Below, piece after piece: positions 37,101 to 47,599 of a stretch of 64,000 bases of DNA (position 1 is the first letter of the stretch; the number at the start of each line of letters is the position of its first letter). Origin of the DNA: Setophaga petechia (taxonomy: Eukaryota; Chordata; Aves; Passeriformes; Parulidae); NCBI GenBank assembly GCA_024362935.1, contig JANCRA010000003.1:4082001-4146000 (forward strand), given 5' to 3'. The notes beneath the pieces were generated by a model. The model searched no databases. It worked only from the letters and a program-made list of their open reading frames with translations, and was not told the DNA's origin. The position numbers and the translations under genes were made by a program.

Positions 37101-39960
37101 GAAATAATACTTGTGCAATTTTTTGAGCATCCACTAAGCCAAGCCATAAACCACTGCTGGAAAGTAACACATACAGTATGAAAGCATCCTTCTGGGAGGT
37201 TTGGGAAATGAAGTTTTTCTTCAGCAAATCTGTAGCTGTTTTGAAAACAGAAGGCAAAGGAAAAAGAAGCAAAAGTTTCTGAAACAAGATGACAACGTTG
37301 TTTAAGGTTGTGTTCTGGTGGGGTAGGGGTTGAAGGAAATGTATGGCTTTTTAAAAGAGTTCCTGACTGTGGTGGGTGCTCTGAATATAACTGAAGGATG
37401 GGTATTTAGAGCAAAACCACACATGGTGAGGTGGGAGGGACCACATCATGCTAGCAAATACAGTACTGCAGTGCGGGCTTCTGACTTTTAATATTTTTCT
37501 TGCATTTCTTTTCTGCATGGCAGTAGTGAAATAGGGACTTCTAAGCTTCTGAACAACTGAGAGAACCAGATTTGGAGAAGACATGAGGAAGAACTGGTCG
37601 GCAAAAGATTTCATAAAAACTCAGAACCTCGTGTGCCAGATCTGAATTGGCACCACCTTTGCTTTTTTGACATTAACTGCAGCAGTCGCAAAAGACACCA
37701 AAGCAGTCAAATTAGAACATGCAGTAAAAGTTGTTTTGGACTCTTCTATGTATCATAAATCTTACTTCTTTGTGACTATTACAGCCGTAAGAAACAAATT
37801 CAAAGTCTTTCATGGAGCAAACAGCCAAAAGAGGCAGATGCCAGGTGTTAAGGGCTGCATTGAAATGAATTTGCAAAATTTCTATCCACACGCTGGAGTG
37901 CTCCTTTTATGAAACATGGCTTCTTAGAGCTGCTGTCAAAAACTGTGTAGATTTTTTAGTTCAAACATTACAAGTGTATACTCATGCACAATGCTAAACT
38001 ATCAAGTGTTAAAAAAGAAAAAAAAAAGAGTAAGAGGTGAAAAAAAATCTTAAAAACTGAGAACAGAGGGTCCCTGAGAAAGGACAGGATGGTGAGAGAG
38101 ATCCAGCTGACATGATTTCCCCTGCTGCCATGATCATCATTTGCAAGCTGAAGAGGACCTTCCATGGAGCACGGTGCTTGTATGTGGAGAGTAAAGAAAT
38201 GGTGCTCTGGTCTTTTAAAAAGAATGATGAAAATTTTTTACCAACAAGGAGACGAGTAAATGTAAAATAATCTTCACAGGGCACAGGGTGCACCTTGTTC
38301 TGGAGCTAAGCCTTGCAAAAGCTGGCTCGAAGAAGAGAATCAGACGTTCATGTTCAGATTTGAACATTTTAGGAATAGTAATGTTTCCAGCTAAATTAAT
38401 GAGGGGAGGGAAAAACCCTAACTAAAAAAGCAATAAGGCAGTAAGTGTTCCAAATTAGGAAGCATGAATTATAAAAATCTCAATTTCTTTTGCTTCCCTC
38501 AGACAACAGTGGATCAAATTAAGACATGTAAGCAGACTAAACATGCTGATTATATTCTGCTGTAGTTACATATTTTACTAATTCTACTCATGATTATAAA
38601 AGGATGTTTCATTGTTCACTATAACTGTTATCTCAAGAAGAGTCTGTCTATAATTTTATTTATAATTGGCATCATTTTCATTACTGTTGTTACAAAGTGT
38701 GTACAATATTGTCTGTATTGCAGCTTGTATAGGGCATGTGTCTGTGCTTGCTTTACTCTTTTTGAGTTTATAAAGTTACTATACAAATGCAAGAAAAGAT
38801 GTTCAGATATCTTTGAATGTGATTCCTTAATCTAATTACATAGCCCCCAATGTTTCAGCATATAGATGTTGAAGGTATCAGCTCTATTAACACATAACAC
38901 CTCAGACATTAATGCAGGTATTTGAAAAGGCTCCCGCGCAGCACTGGAATGCTGACACTTCAGTCCCAGTGGCTGTATGGAGCAAAGGGGAGGATGGTGA
39001 ATATCTGGGCAAAGCTGGATACCACTGGGGACTCTGCAGGGAGAAGGCACAAGATACCTGAGAGCAAATGGGATGTGCTTTCTATAGAAAACATGAAGGA
39101 CCTTAAGGGCAGGACCACCACAAAGCAGAGGAGAGAAGGGAACACATTTATGGCATCGCCTTCAACAGTATACAAAGTGTAGGACATCTAGGACAGGCTG
39201 TGGTTGTTCTGTAATTTAGCACTTACTTCCAGTCTATGTAGAGTATCAGTAAAGACATTCCAGGTTAGTTATCGTCCTCTTTAAAGCTTATTCTGTGCTT
39301 TGCAACAGTATCTTTAATAAAATACTCTAACAAATCTGCTTATTATTCTGATTTAATTCCATATTATACCTGAGTTGATCAGTCCTGGCAACAGGGTGAA
39401 AGTGCCACCTGCTTCATCGGCTCCTGTGTTTTTCCCATTCAGCTGCTAATGACAAGAGTGAAAACAGAGATGAATAATTTACAAATAATCATAGAAATGA
39501 GAAAACAAGAGGAATTCATATCATGCTACCATTCAATTATTATAAAAATTGTTCACACTAAGCATATCAGTAGATCTGAGAGATTAATCACATACTGATC
39601 TCTAAGTAAGAAGTATGGTCTTTGCCTGTGTTTACACTACACCATTTATCTTGTTTAAGACTTAGCATAATTTTCCAGCTTAACAGTTACTGCCAATAAT
39701 TGCAGTATATTATTTAACCCCATCACAGCAGTTCTAGATAAAATTCCCTGTTTTCATTTATTTACCCCCTGGACCATATAGAGTATCCTTTTAATATCTT
39801 CAAACAAGACCAAGCAGAGTTCAGGTACATTGACAGATAAGATTAGAACTAAGAATAATCCTGGCAAGGTGCAGATGGGATCTGAAAAGATGTTATTTAA
39901 TAAGAACAAGTGCAAGTTGAAACCATTAGCTATGCAAGTAAAGGGACAGCTGCTTAATTT
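31101..39960. other. Gene-poor intergenic region
   Basis: About 9 kb with no recognised coding exon on either strand. It contains an A22 tract (36100-36121), an AT-rich TATATATATA run just before it (about 30963-30974), and a locally GC-rich patch at about 35500-35780. Some short open frames exist, but none shows a domain or convincing splice sites. Confidence 0.45.
36100..36121. repeat. A22 homopolymer
   Basis: Twenty-two consecutive A residues. It may be a retroposon tail, but I could not identify an element attached to it. Confidence 0.95.
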
Positions 39961-40215
39961 CATAGAATCCTAGAATGGTTTGGGTTGGAAGGGACCTTAA
40001 GGACCATCTCATTCCAGTGCCCTGCCATGGGCAGGGACGCCTTTCACCAGACCAGGTTGCTCAGAGCCCCATCCAACCTGTCCTTGAACACTCCCAGGGA
40101 TGGGGCAGCCACAGCTGCTCTGGGAAACCCGTGCCAGGGCCTCACTCATCCTCACAGTAAAGGATTTCTTATATCTAAACTAAATCTACCCTTTCAATTT
40201 CAGTTGAAAGTAATT
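39961..40215 (-). mobile_element. CR1 LINE 3' fragment (antisense in window)
   Basis: The plus strand starts CATAGAATCCTAGAATGG, then GGTTGGAAGGGACCTTAAGG, then GCCATGGGCAGGGACGCC, and runs through the typical CR1 3' region to ACAGTAAAGGATTTCTTATA. This is the best-preserved CR1 tail in the window, about 250 bp, on the minus strand. Confidence 0.96.
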
Positions 40216-40251
40216 GATGCATTATTTTGGATCATATTCTGAGAATTAATC

Positions 40252-40271
40252 TGCAACATCATGATGTTGCA
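40252..40271. repeat. Perfect 20-bp palindrome
   Basis: TGCAACATCATGATGTTGCA equals its own reverse complement with no central spacer; the flanking bases do not extend it. It lies about 40 bp beyond the end of the neighbouring CR1 fragment. Confidence 0.97.
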
Positions 40272-40638
40272 AATAAAGGTAAAAACTGAAATGTAGAAAC
40301 TGGAGTATTATCTGTTTCTTCAGAACTACCAAGGCAAGAGCTGGTAACATCTCCAGTTTTGAGCATGGCACTTGAAAACTAAGAGACAAGGTGCATGCAG
40401 AGAATCCAGGAGAAAGCAGTGAATGTCTGGAAACTAAGAAGACTTTGCTTCTGAGTACAGGTTGAGTAATTTTAAGTCATTTTACAGAAGAGATGACGGA
40501 GGGAAAACACAATGATTTTCATATAAAAATCTGGTTGCAAAGAAAAATGGCACAACTGTTTCTCATATCCGAAGTCAATATGAATAAAAATAATTGCCTT
40601 AAATTGCAAGAAAGGAAATCTTGGTTAAACACAAAATG

Positions 40639-40685
40639 AGACTAAATGACCTGTTGAGGTAATTTCTGATCTGATTCTGTGATTG
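40639..40685 (+). mobile_element. Possible very short CR1 remnant
   Basis: GACTAAATGACCTGTTGAGG, then TTCTGATCTGATTCTGTGATT, follows the pattern of the CR1 terminal GACCT...TCC...TTCTGTGATT sequence with many differences. It is weak evidence. Confidence 0.3.
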
Positions 40686-40689
40686 CTGG

Positions 40690-43600
40690 AAAATGTTTTG
40701 CTTTAAAGTCACTTGCTTGGGACTCAGTAGAGCTGGTAGTGGCTGCAAGAAAAGGAGGCTGCAGTTAAAGGAATAAAGAACTCACTGCCTAAAATGCACA
40801 GCACACCAGTTTATCTAGTTAGCACTAGTGATACTAACTTCAGCTTTTAATCATGCCTTAGCAAACTGGCAGAAGTCTATGTAAATAAATGTGCTTAAAA
40901 ACCACTTAATTATAAAATAATTATTCCTTGAAGCATCAAGCATTAGTTTAATCAGTGTTGACAACTTCCATGATTTTATTGAGTAATCAATCTGAGGCTG
41001 CCTGATTTCAGTTATAAGATGGTGTAATGAGCTATTTTGTTTATTAAAAAAAATTAGACCTGCAAATTACATGGAAAATCCTAAAAGTGTAATCTGAACA
41101 TATGGTAAAAATGAAAAAGCCAGAAGGTAAATAAAGCTACTAGGTTTATAATTTTAGGAGATCTGACTCACGAGTTTTGAACTCCTGCTTTGGCAGTTTG
41201 AAATTACAGTGCCCTATATTCTGCTGTTCTATTTCCATAGTACTGATCACGCATTTGTGTAATTTGCCAAAAAACACGTTATACAAATTTGCAGAACTTT
41301 ATTTGTTAGTCACAAAAACAAAGGAGCACTTATATAAGTAAGATGATGTCTTGTGGCTGCCCTTTAAATTAACAAGGAGCAGCTGTGCACAAAACCTGGA
41401 GGTATATAAACACAAAGTAAGTTACATAGTTCCCCCACATACACTATGATTTTTAATGCAACACCTTGTTTGAAGAATCTTGTCATTTTATATGCTGGTA
41501 GTTCTTGTCTGAATTCCAGGTACCAGACTTACATTCACAAATATAAACAAGATGAAGAATTTCAGTGGGGAAAAGGTATTGTGTCAAAGTCCTACTAGAT
41601 CTTTGAATAGCAGTTGCTTAGACTTTTCTGAACTGATTGCTGTATTATGAAATAATCCATTCTCACTGATACAATCTGATGTATGCAATTTTTGGGATAG
41701 TTTTACAAGGGAAATGAGTATTAGGGAAATGGATACCAGAATTTAAGATCTAAGGTCTTCTGACTGCCAAACCTGAAAAAATTATTCATTGCATTTCAAC
41801 TTTATCTTAATGATCCAAGTGGCTGATGTCTGATTGAACTGTAACTTGGGTTCAGTCCTATTTTTATACTCTATTGCCTTATGAAACACGTGGGGAAAAA
41901 AAATCTCCTTTTATCATGATGAAGATAAGGGTTGAGTTCTCAGTTCTGCTCCAGATACTGAGCTCTTGCTTCACTGAAGAAATCTAAATATCATCTTCAT
42001 TTCTGGCTGAGTGGTGTAATGGAGAATAGCCTACAGCATATTACATAACACTGCTAAACAGGAAACATGGGTGCATAATCAATCCTAAACACAAATAAAT
42101 GGATCAGAAAGAGGCCTGCCACTGCCAGAGGTGCCAAATTGCTGCTCTGGAAGTTGCTGTGAAAATGTGGCTTACAGATTCAGGAGGAGGGAATAACAGC
42201 CAATGTTTTGTTAAAGGGAAAATCAGACTTGTGCTAAGTCCTCCCCATAAAGCTCACTCTTTAATTTCTGAACCAGTTGGTTTGGCTCACCTGTACCATG
42301 ATTGCATATGAAGCAACATAAAAGGGAATCATGTGGCTCTTCCCATATGAGAGGATGACTACATGCATGAGTTGGTTCACAAAGTGCTGACAAAAAGCAG
42401 GTTGGTAATAGCTCTGCTGAGAAGAGAGAATACGTCTAATGAGGTTTTGGAGGTTGCTCCCTCTCGTTAGACTGGACTTTCTCTAAGGACATCAGTAAGA
42501 GGTGATGGCAAGAACGTCTTGTGAACTTCTGACTGAATAGGAATGAAAGTTAAAAAGCAGACCTAGACATATCATTGCACAGAAGAAAACAGCACCTGTG
42601 TGCCCAGCTGGAAAAGAAATACTTCTGCAACAACAGGCTAAACAGCCTCAGTGCAGAGACCTTTGGATTTTTCCTTAGGATGTCTCTTTACACCAGTAGC
42701 ATTAAAATGGTGTGCTCATGTGTTCCTCCAAGATCTTTTCTCCAGATTTACTACAGCAAAAGAACTCCCATGATGAAATAAACAGGACTGAGAGAGTACT
42801 CTGAGGGTGAGTAGTAATCCAGTCAATGCAAACACCTCTTTAGCAGGTTACCAGCACACGTGGTATCAGCACAACCCTATCAGGGCCACACTAGTTATTG
42901 GGCAAGGAAACACCAAACAAGTTTTGTCTGGAGCTGTTCTATATATTTTGTGCCTGGGCTGATAAAACATATGGTTAAAAGCTTTAGGCCAAATAAAGGA
43001 AATGGCACTTCTAAATTGGAGAATCCTTGTTAGATTACAGCTATAGTTAAATGAGACATCAGATTAATTTTTCTGCAAAGACTGTTTATTGTGCTAATCA
43101 ATATTGTGTTATTTCCTACTCCACTTGTTTTCTCCATCTACTGTTTCTATAAATATGTTTTTGAGGCAGGAGTCTTCTTTTTACTCTGGAATAACAGGGT
43201 CTGAGTTTGTGCTGCAGCTATTAAAACAGGTTTCTTGTGCATTATTAGTGTTCCTAAGGGACAGTCCTCACAAGGATAATAAACAACATCAACTTTTCAG
43301 CTGAAACAGAATTTATTATCCACCTCTCTTTGTATTGCCCTGGCATTTCTCCCTGTCCCACATAATACAATCAACTGAATGAAGTGGCAGTGAATTACAG
43401 GAAGAGATGGTTCAGTGATGAATCAGTCCCCTGGTCTAACTACAAGAGAAACCGACACCCTTCCCCATCAAAGAAATATGCACACAGGATATACAGAGCA
43501 GCTCCTGTAGGCAGAGACAGCTGATGGTTCCCATTTTCCAGTGACTTCTTTTGGATTGCTCCAAGGTCAGAACCCATGTGGAAAAAAAAAAAAAAAAAAA

Positions 43601-44270
43601 GACCAGGATTCACAGAAGACTAATAGTTATTTAAGTGCGTACAATATGTATGGTCAGAAATCCAGGCTCTTCCATCACAAAACTACACACATAACACACA
43701 GAAGAGGTGGAACTCTCATGTCTTGTAAAAAAGGCTTTGAAAAATACACTAATGGAAACAAGGATGTTTTTGGAGAAGAGTTACAGTGCCTGTAATAATT
43801 GTGTGAATACAAATCACTCTGGGAAAAGCTGTAACACGTTTTCTATGAGGCCAGGGATAGCAAAATGCTGAAGGCTGGGGACAAAAGTAATGAAAGAGGA
43901 TTTAAGTATACAGTGACATTGATCCTTCTCTCACACAACTCGTGAAGTCTATGGATAGCAAACTTTTAGCAACACTTTAAAAGGAGCTGAAAAGGAGCTA
44001 CTCATTAAGACTCCGTATTAAAAAAAAAAGAAATCTCGGGATGTTTTGCCCTCCTTACTAGAACTGGAATATTTTGAAGTGTTTGTCTCGAAGTAAGGAG
44101 GCATAATTTGGAGAAACCACAGCGGATTTTCATGTTTAATATATTTTCATCAAAGCACTTTCCTACCTCCGAGTTAATAGCTCCATAGCTTTTGCTAAAC
44201 GTAGGCGTGACGACATCTCACATTAGCACAACAGACAAGAATTTGGAGGCGGTTCAAGAATGGTCACCAC
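40690..44270. other. Unannotated AT-rich intergenic sequence upstream of the HSPA2 island
   Basis: No coding exon is recognised. It contains an A-run at about 43579-43600 and short chance frames. Composition changes abruptly to GC-rich near 44.27 kb. Confidence 0.4.
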
Positions 44271-44497
44271 GCAGGAACACGCAGCAACAGGGCCCCCAGA
44301 GCCCCACCGGAGCCATTCCCCGAGCTCTGGTGCCGGGGCACGAGGGGACAGCCCGGTGCCATTCCCTCAGTTCTGAGGGGGGACAGGACGGGACAACCCG
44401 GTGCCCCTCCCCGAGTTTGGGTACCGGGACAGACACGGGGCGGGGGTGTTGTCAACTGGCCAAGTTAGGGCGAAATAAGGCTGAACACGGGCTCGGC

Positions 44498-44507
44498 GGG
44501 ACTTTCC
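44498..44507 (+). promoter_or_regulatory. NF-kappaB consensus site
   Basis: GGGACTTTCC, an exact match to the classical kappaB decamer, about 730 bp upstream of the probable HSPA2 transcription start. The 12-base string ACTTTCCCTCAG that begins inside it is repeated at 44515-44526, but the second copy lacks the GGG half. Confidence 0.6.
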
Positions 44508-44557
44508 CTCAGGCACTTTCCCTCAGCGGGAGGGCGCGGAGCGGTGTGAGGGGAGAC

Positions 44558-44630
44558 GTTCCGCCATGACAGTGCGGGGGTCGCCACGGCGGGGAAGGGG
44601 TGGCGGCCGTTCCGCCCTGACAGTCGGGGG
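44558..44630. repeat. Imperfect direct repeat in HSPA2 upstream island
   Basis: GTTCCGCCATGACAGTGCGG at 44558 and GTTCCGCCCTGACAGTCGGG at 44609 are two near-identical copies 51 bp apart. Confidence 0.85.
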
Positions 44631-44874
44631 GGAGGCTGAAGGGAGGTGTGCGTCTGTGTCAGGGAGGGAGAGCGACATTTCTGCCTCCCTGCGACCAAAT
44701 AAGGGCAAATTCCCCAGTGCCGGGCTGAGCGCTCAGGAATTACAAACAGCGCACGGCACGAGCGGCCGCGAACCCACAGCCCCCCCACACACCCCGCGGG
44801 TCCGCGCGGGCGGAGCGCGGGGGCGTCCCGTAGCGGCCGCACAGCCCCACCCCGCCGGCCCGCCCCCGCCTGCC

Positions 44875-45152
44875 ATTGGACAGCGCTGCTGTCAATCTCC
44901 GGCATAACGTCATGTCAGCTGGAACTTTCTAGCTGAGGTTCGCGCCGGGGGCGGGGCTAGGAGACAGCACGGCCGCGGATTGGCTGAGCGCGACGGCGCA
45001 CGAGAAAAACCCGGAAGAATCGCGGCCCTTGAGGGGCGGGCTGGCGGGTAGGCGGTAGCGGTTCTGATTGGGCAGAGCGTTGGGGGCGGGCACTCCCCCG
45101 CGGCTCGCGGGGGCGATTGGCCAAACGGCTGTTCCAGGGGCGCCGGGATTGG
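44875..45152 (+). promoter_or_regulatory. HSPA2: Array of five inverted CCAAT boxes
   Basis: ATTGG (CCAAT on the minus strand) occurs at 44875-44879, 44979-44983, 45067-45071, 45116-45120 and 45148-45152. All share one orientation, and spacing shrinks towards the TATA box. These are typical NF-Y sites, and CCAAT boxes are a known feature of HSP70 promoters. Confidence 0.85.
44921..44930 (+). promoter_or_regulatory. HSPA2: Distal heat shock element
   Basis: GGAACTTTCT is a perfect nGAAnnTTCn inverted pair, the core HSF1 binding unit, about 300 bp upstream of the probable start. A third pentamer (AGCTG) is degenerate. Confidence 0.65.
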
Positions 45153-45160
45153 CCGTCAGG

Positions 45161-45180
45161 GTTCTGGCAGGTTCCAGAAG
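45161..45180 (+). promoter_or_regulatory. HSPA2: Proximal heat shock element
   Basis: Four contiguous pentamers, GTTCT GGCAG GTTCC AGAAG. Three match the alternating nTTCn/nGAAn rule and one (GGCAG) is degenerate. It ends 13 bp before the TATA box, the expected place for the main HSF1 site. Confidence 0.88.
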
Positions 45181-45193
45181 CGGCAGCGGCGGG

Positions 45194-45200
45194 TATAAAA
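45194..45200 (+). promoter_or_regulatory. HSPA2: TATA box of HSPA2
   Basis: TATAAAA in a GC-rich surround, 98 bp before the ATG. It predicts transcription initiation near 45225 and a 5' UTR of about 70 bp. Confidence 0.92.
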
Positions 45201-45297
45201 CGGGCGGCCGCGGCGCGAGCTGGGCATATCGCGCCGCGGCGGCAGCTGGAGCGGGCGGGGTGGACACGGCCAAGCAGCACCACAAACAGCCGACACC

Positions 45298-47199
45298 ATG
45301 TCTACCAAAGGGCCGGCGATCGGCATCGACCTGGGCACCACGTACTCCTGCGTGGGTGTCTTCCAGCACGGCAAGGTGGAGATAATCGCCAACGATCAGG
45401 GGAACCGCACCACACCCAGCTATGTGGCGTTCACCGATACGGAGCGGCTCATCGGGGATGCTGCCAAAAACCAGGTAGCAATGAACCCCACTAACACCAT
45501 CTTTGATGCCAAGCGCCTCATCGGCCGCAAGTATGACGACCCCACGGTGCAGTCAGACATGAAGCACTGGCCTTTCCGTGTGGTGAATGAGGGAGGCAAG
45601 CCCAAGGTGCAGGTGGAGTACAAGGGGGAGATGAAAACCTTCTTCCCAGAGGAGATCAGCTCCATGGTGCTGACCAAGATGAAGGAGATTGCTGAGGCCT
45701 ATCTGGGGTGCAAGGTGCAGAATGCTGTCATCACAGTGCCAGCTTACTTCAATGACTCCCAGCGCCAGGCCACCAAGGATGCCGGCACCATCACAGGCCT
45801 CAATGTCATGCGTATCATCAATGAGCCCACCGCAGCCGCTATCGCGTATGGCCTGGACAAGAAAGGAACCCGGGCTGGGGAGAAGAATGTCCTCATCTTT
45901 GATCTGGGAGGGGGCACTTTCGATGTCTCCATCCTTACCATCGAGGATGGGATTTTTGAGGTAAAGTCCACGGCTGGTGACACCCATTTGGGTGGGGAGG
46001 ACTTTGACAACCGCATGGTGAACCACTTTGTGGAAGAATTCAAGCGCAAGCACAAGCGTGACATTGCTGGCAACAAGCGAGCGGTGAGGCGGCTGCGCAC
46101 GGCTTGTGAGAGGGCAAAGCGCACTCTTAGCTCTTCCACACAGGCCAGCATTGAGATTGACTCTCTGTTCGAGGGCATTGACTTCTACACCTCCATCACT
46201 CGTGCCCGTTTTGAGGAGCTCAATGCTGACCTTTTCCGTGGCACCCTGGAGCCAGTGGAGAAGGCTCTGCGTGATGCCAAGCTCGATAAGGGCCAGATCC
46301 AGGAGATCGTGCTGGTGGGTGGCTCTACCCGGATCCCCAAGATCCAGAAGCTGCTACAGGATTTCTTCAATGGCAAAGAGCTGAACAAGAGCATCAATCC
46401 CGATGAGGCTGTGGCTTATGGTGCTGCTGTACAAGCAGCTATCCTCATGGGAGACAAATCTGAGAATGTGCAGGATCTGCTGCTGCTGGATGTCACCCCT
46501 CTGTCCCTGGGCATCGAGACGGCTGGAGGAGTGATGACTGCTCTCATCAAGCGCAACACCACCATCCCCACCAAACAAACTCAGACCTTCACCACCTACT
46601 CAGACAACCAGAGCAGCGTCCTGGTCCAGGTGTATGAGGGTGAGAGGGCTATGACAAGGGATAACAACTTGCTGGGCAAGTTTGACCTAACAGGCATCCC
46701 CCCAGCACCCAGGGGAGTCCCCCAGATCGAGGTCACTTTTGACATCGATGCCAATGGTATCCTGAACGTCAGCGCCGTGGACAAGAGCACGGGTAAGGAG
46801 AACAAGATCACCATCACCAATGACAAGGGTCGCCTCAGCAAGGACGACATTGACCGCATGGTGCAAGAAGCAGAGAAGTACAAAGCAGAGGATGAGGCCA
46901 ACCGGGATCGGGTGGCAGCTAAGAACTCCCTCGAGTCCTACACTTACAACATGAAGCAGACAGTGGAGGATGATAAACTGAAGGGAAAGATCAGTGACCA
47001 GGACAAGCAGAAAGTGCTCGACAAGTGCAAGGAGGTGGTGTCTTGGCTCGACCGCAACCAGATGGCTGAGAAGGAAGAGTACGAGCACAAGCAGAAAGAG
47101 CTGGAGAAACTCTGCAACCCGATCGTCACAAAATTGTACCGGGGAGATGGAGGGGCCGGTGGTGGCTCTGGTGGCCCCACCATCGAAGAAGTAGATTAA
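45298..47199 (+). CDS. HSPA2: HSPA2, heat shock 70 kDa protein (avian HSP70)
   Basis: ATP-dependent cytosolic/nuclear chaperone that folds and protects client proteins with J-domain cochaperones and nucleotide exchange factors. Intronless frame of 633 aa, close to the 634 aa of chicken HSP70 as I recall it. HSP70 signatures are present: IDLGTTYS (10-17), [11 protein letters not shown] in the ATPase domain (about 198-210) and [11 protein letters not shown] (about 335-345). The interdomain linker is DLLLLD (393-398), followed by the substrate-binding domain and lid, then a Gly-rich tail ending GPTIEEVD, the EEVD motif that docks TPR cochaperones in the cytosol. A basic KRKHKR/RAVRRLR cluster lies at about 246-268. 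Position 138 is Cys (LGCKV), at a site that varies among HSP70s. Synteny with ZBTB1 on the left and PPP1R36 on the right supports HSPA2 over other family members. The promoter predicts strong heat induction. Confidence 0.98.
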   Translation: MSTKGPAIGIDLGTTYSCVGVFQHGKVEIIANDQGNRTTPSYVAFTDTERLIGDAAKNQVAMNPTNTIFDAKRLIGRKYDDPTVQSDMKHWPFRVVNEGGKPKVQVEYKGEMKTFFPEEISSMVLTKMKEIAEAYLGCKVQNAVITVPAYFNDSQRQATKDAGTITGLNVMRIINEPTAAAIAYGLDKKGTRAGEKNVLIFDLGGGTFDVSILTIEDGIFEVKSTAGDTHLGGEDFDNRMVNHFVEEFKRKHKRDIAGNKRAVRRLRTACERAKRTLSSSTQASIEIDSLFEGIDFYTSITRARFEELNADLFRGTLEPVEKALRDAKLDKGQIQEIVLVGGSTRIPKIQKLLQDFFNGKELNKSINPDEAVAYGAAVQAAILMGDKSENVQDLLLLDVTPLSLGIETAGGVMTALIKRNTTIPTKQTQTFTTYSDNQSSVLVQVYEGERAMTRDNNLLGKFDLTGIPPAPRGVPQIEVTFDIDANGILNVSAVDKSTGKENKITITNDKGRLSKDDIDRMVQEAEKYKAEDEANRDRVAAKNSLESYTYNMKQTVEDDKLKGKISDQDKQKVLDKCKEVVSWLDRNQMAEKEEYEHKQKELEKLCNPIVTKLYRGDGGAGGGSGGPTIEEVD

Positions 47200-47590
47200 A
47201 GAGGACTGAAGTAAAGACTGGTTTATGGACAGTCACTCCATTCTTTGCTTTGTTTTTTTTCTAACGTTTAAGGAAAACGTCCTTGCCGATAACAGAGTTT
47301 ATTCTGTTGGGTGTGTATAAAGGCAGATCTGTCAGCTTGGTTTTGATAAGAGGGAAGGCACGTCCTGCTTTATAAGGTTAGTAATAGACAAATGTTGTTA
47401 ATTCAGATACAGCTGTTTGTATTCTGGATGTTTGTCTCTGTCTCTTCTAAAGTAACCACTTGACTGTTGCAGTTGACAAGTTTCAAGTTATGCATGAAAG
47501 CCTTTACAAAAGATGAAAAAAAAATTTGCCAAATTTGGCTTCTGGAAATTTTGGTAATAAATAAAATGTTTTAAAAGCATAAATCTATCC
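47200..47590 (+). terminator. HSPA2: HSPA2 3' UTR and polyadenylation signals
   Basis: AT-rich 3' UTR ending at overlapping AATAAA hexamers at 47556-47561 and 47560-47565, followed by a T-rich stretch at about 47590-47605. This predicts a 3' UTR of about 380 bases. Confidence 0.85.
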
Positions 47591-47599
47591 TCTTTTTCC

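Larger units (their letters stand above)
44270..45297 (+). promoter_or_regulatory. HSPA2: HSPA2 CpG island and promoter region
   Basis: GC- and CpG-rich sequence leading into the HSPA2 start codon. Its proximal 420 bp hold HSEs, CCAAT boxes, GC boxes (44948-44957, 45033-45040, 45082-45090) and a TATA box, listed separately. The distal part holds imperfect direct repeats and a kappaB consensus. This arrangement is expected for a strongly stress-inducible HSP70 gene. Confidence 0.9.

Noticed and set aside
45553..47183. Antisense ORFs within HSPA2 (up to 166 codons)
   Set aside because: Common artefacts of HSP70 codon use on the opposite strand; no domain and no independent promoter evidence.
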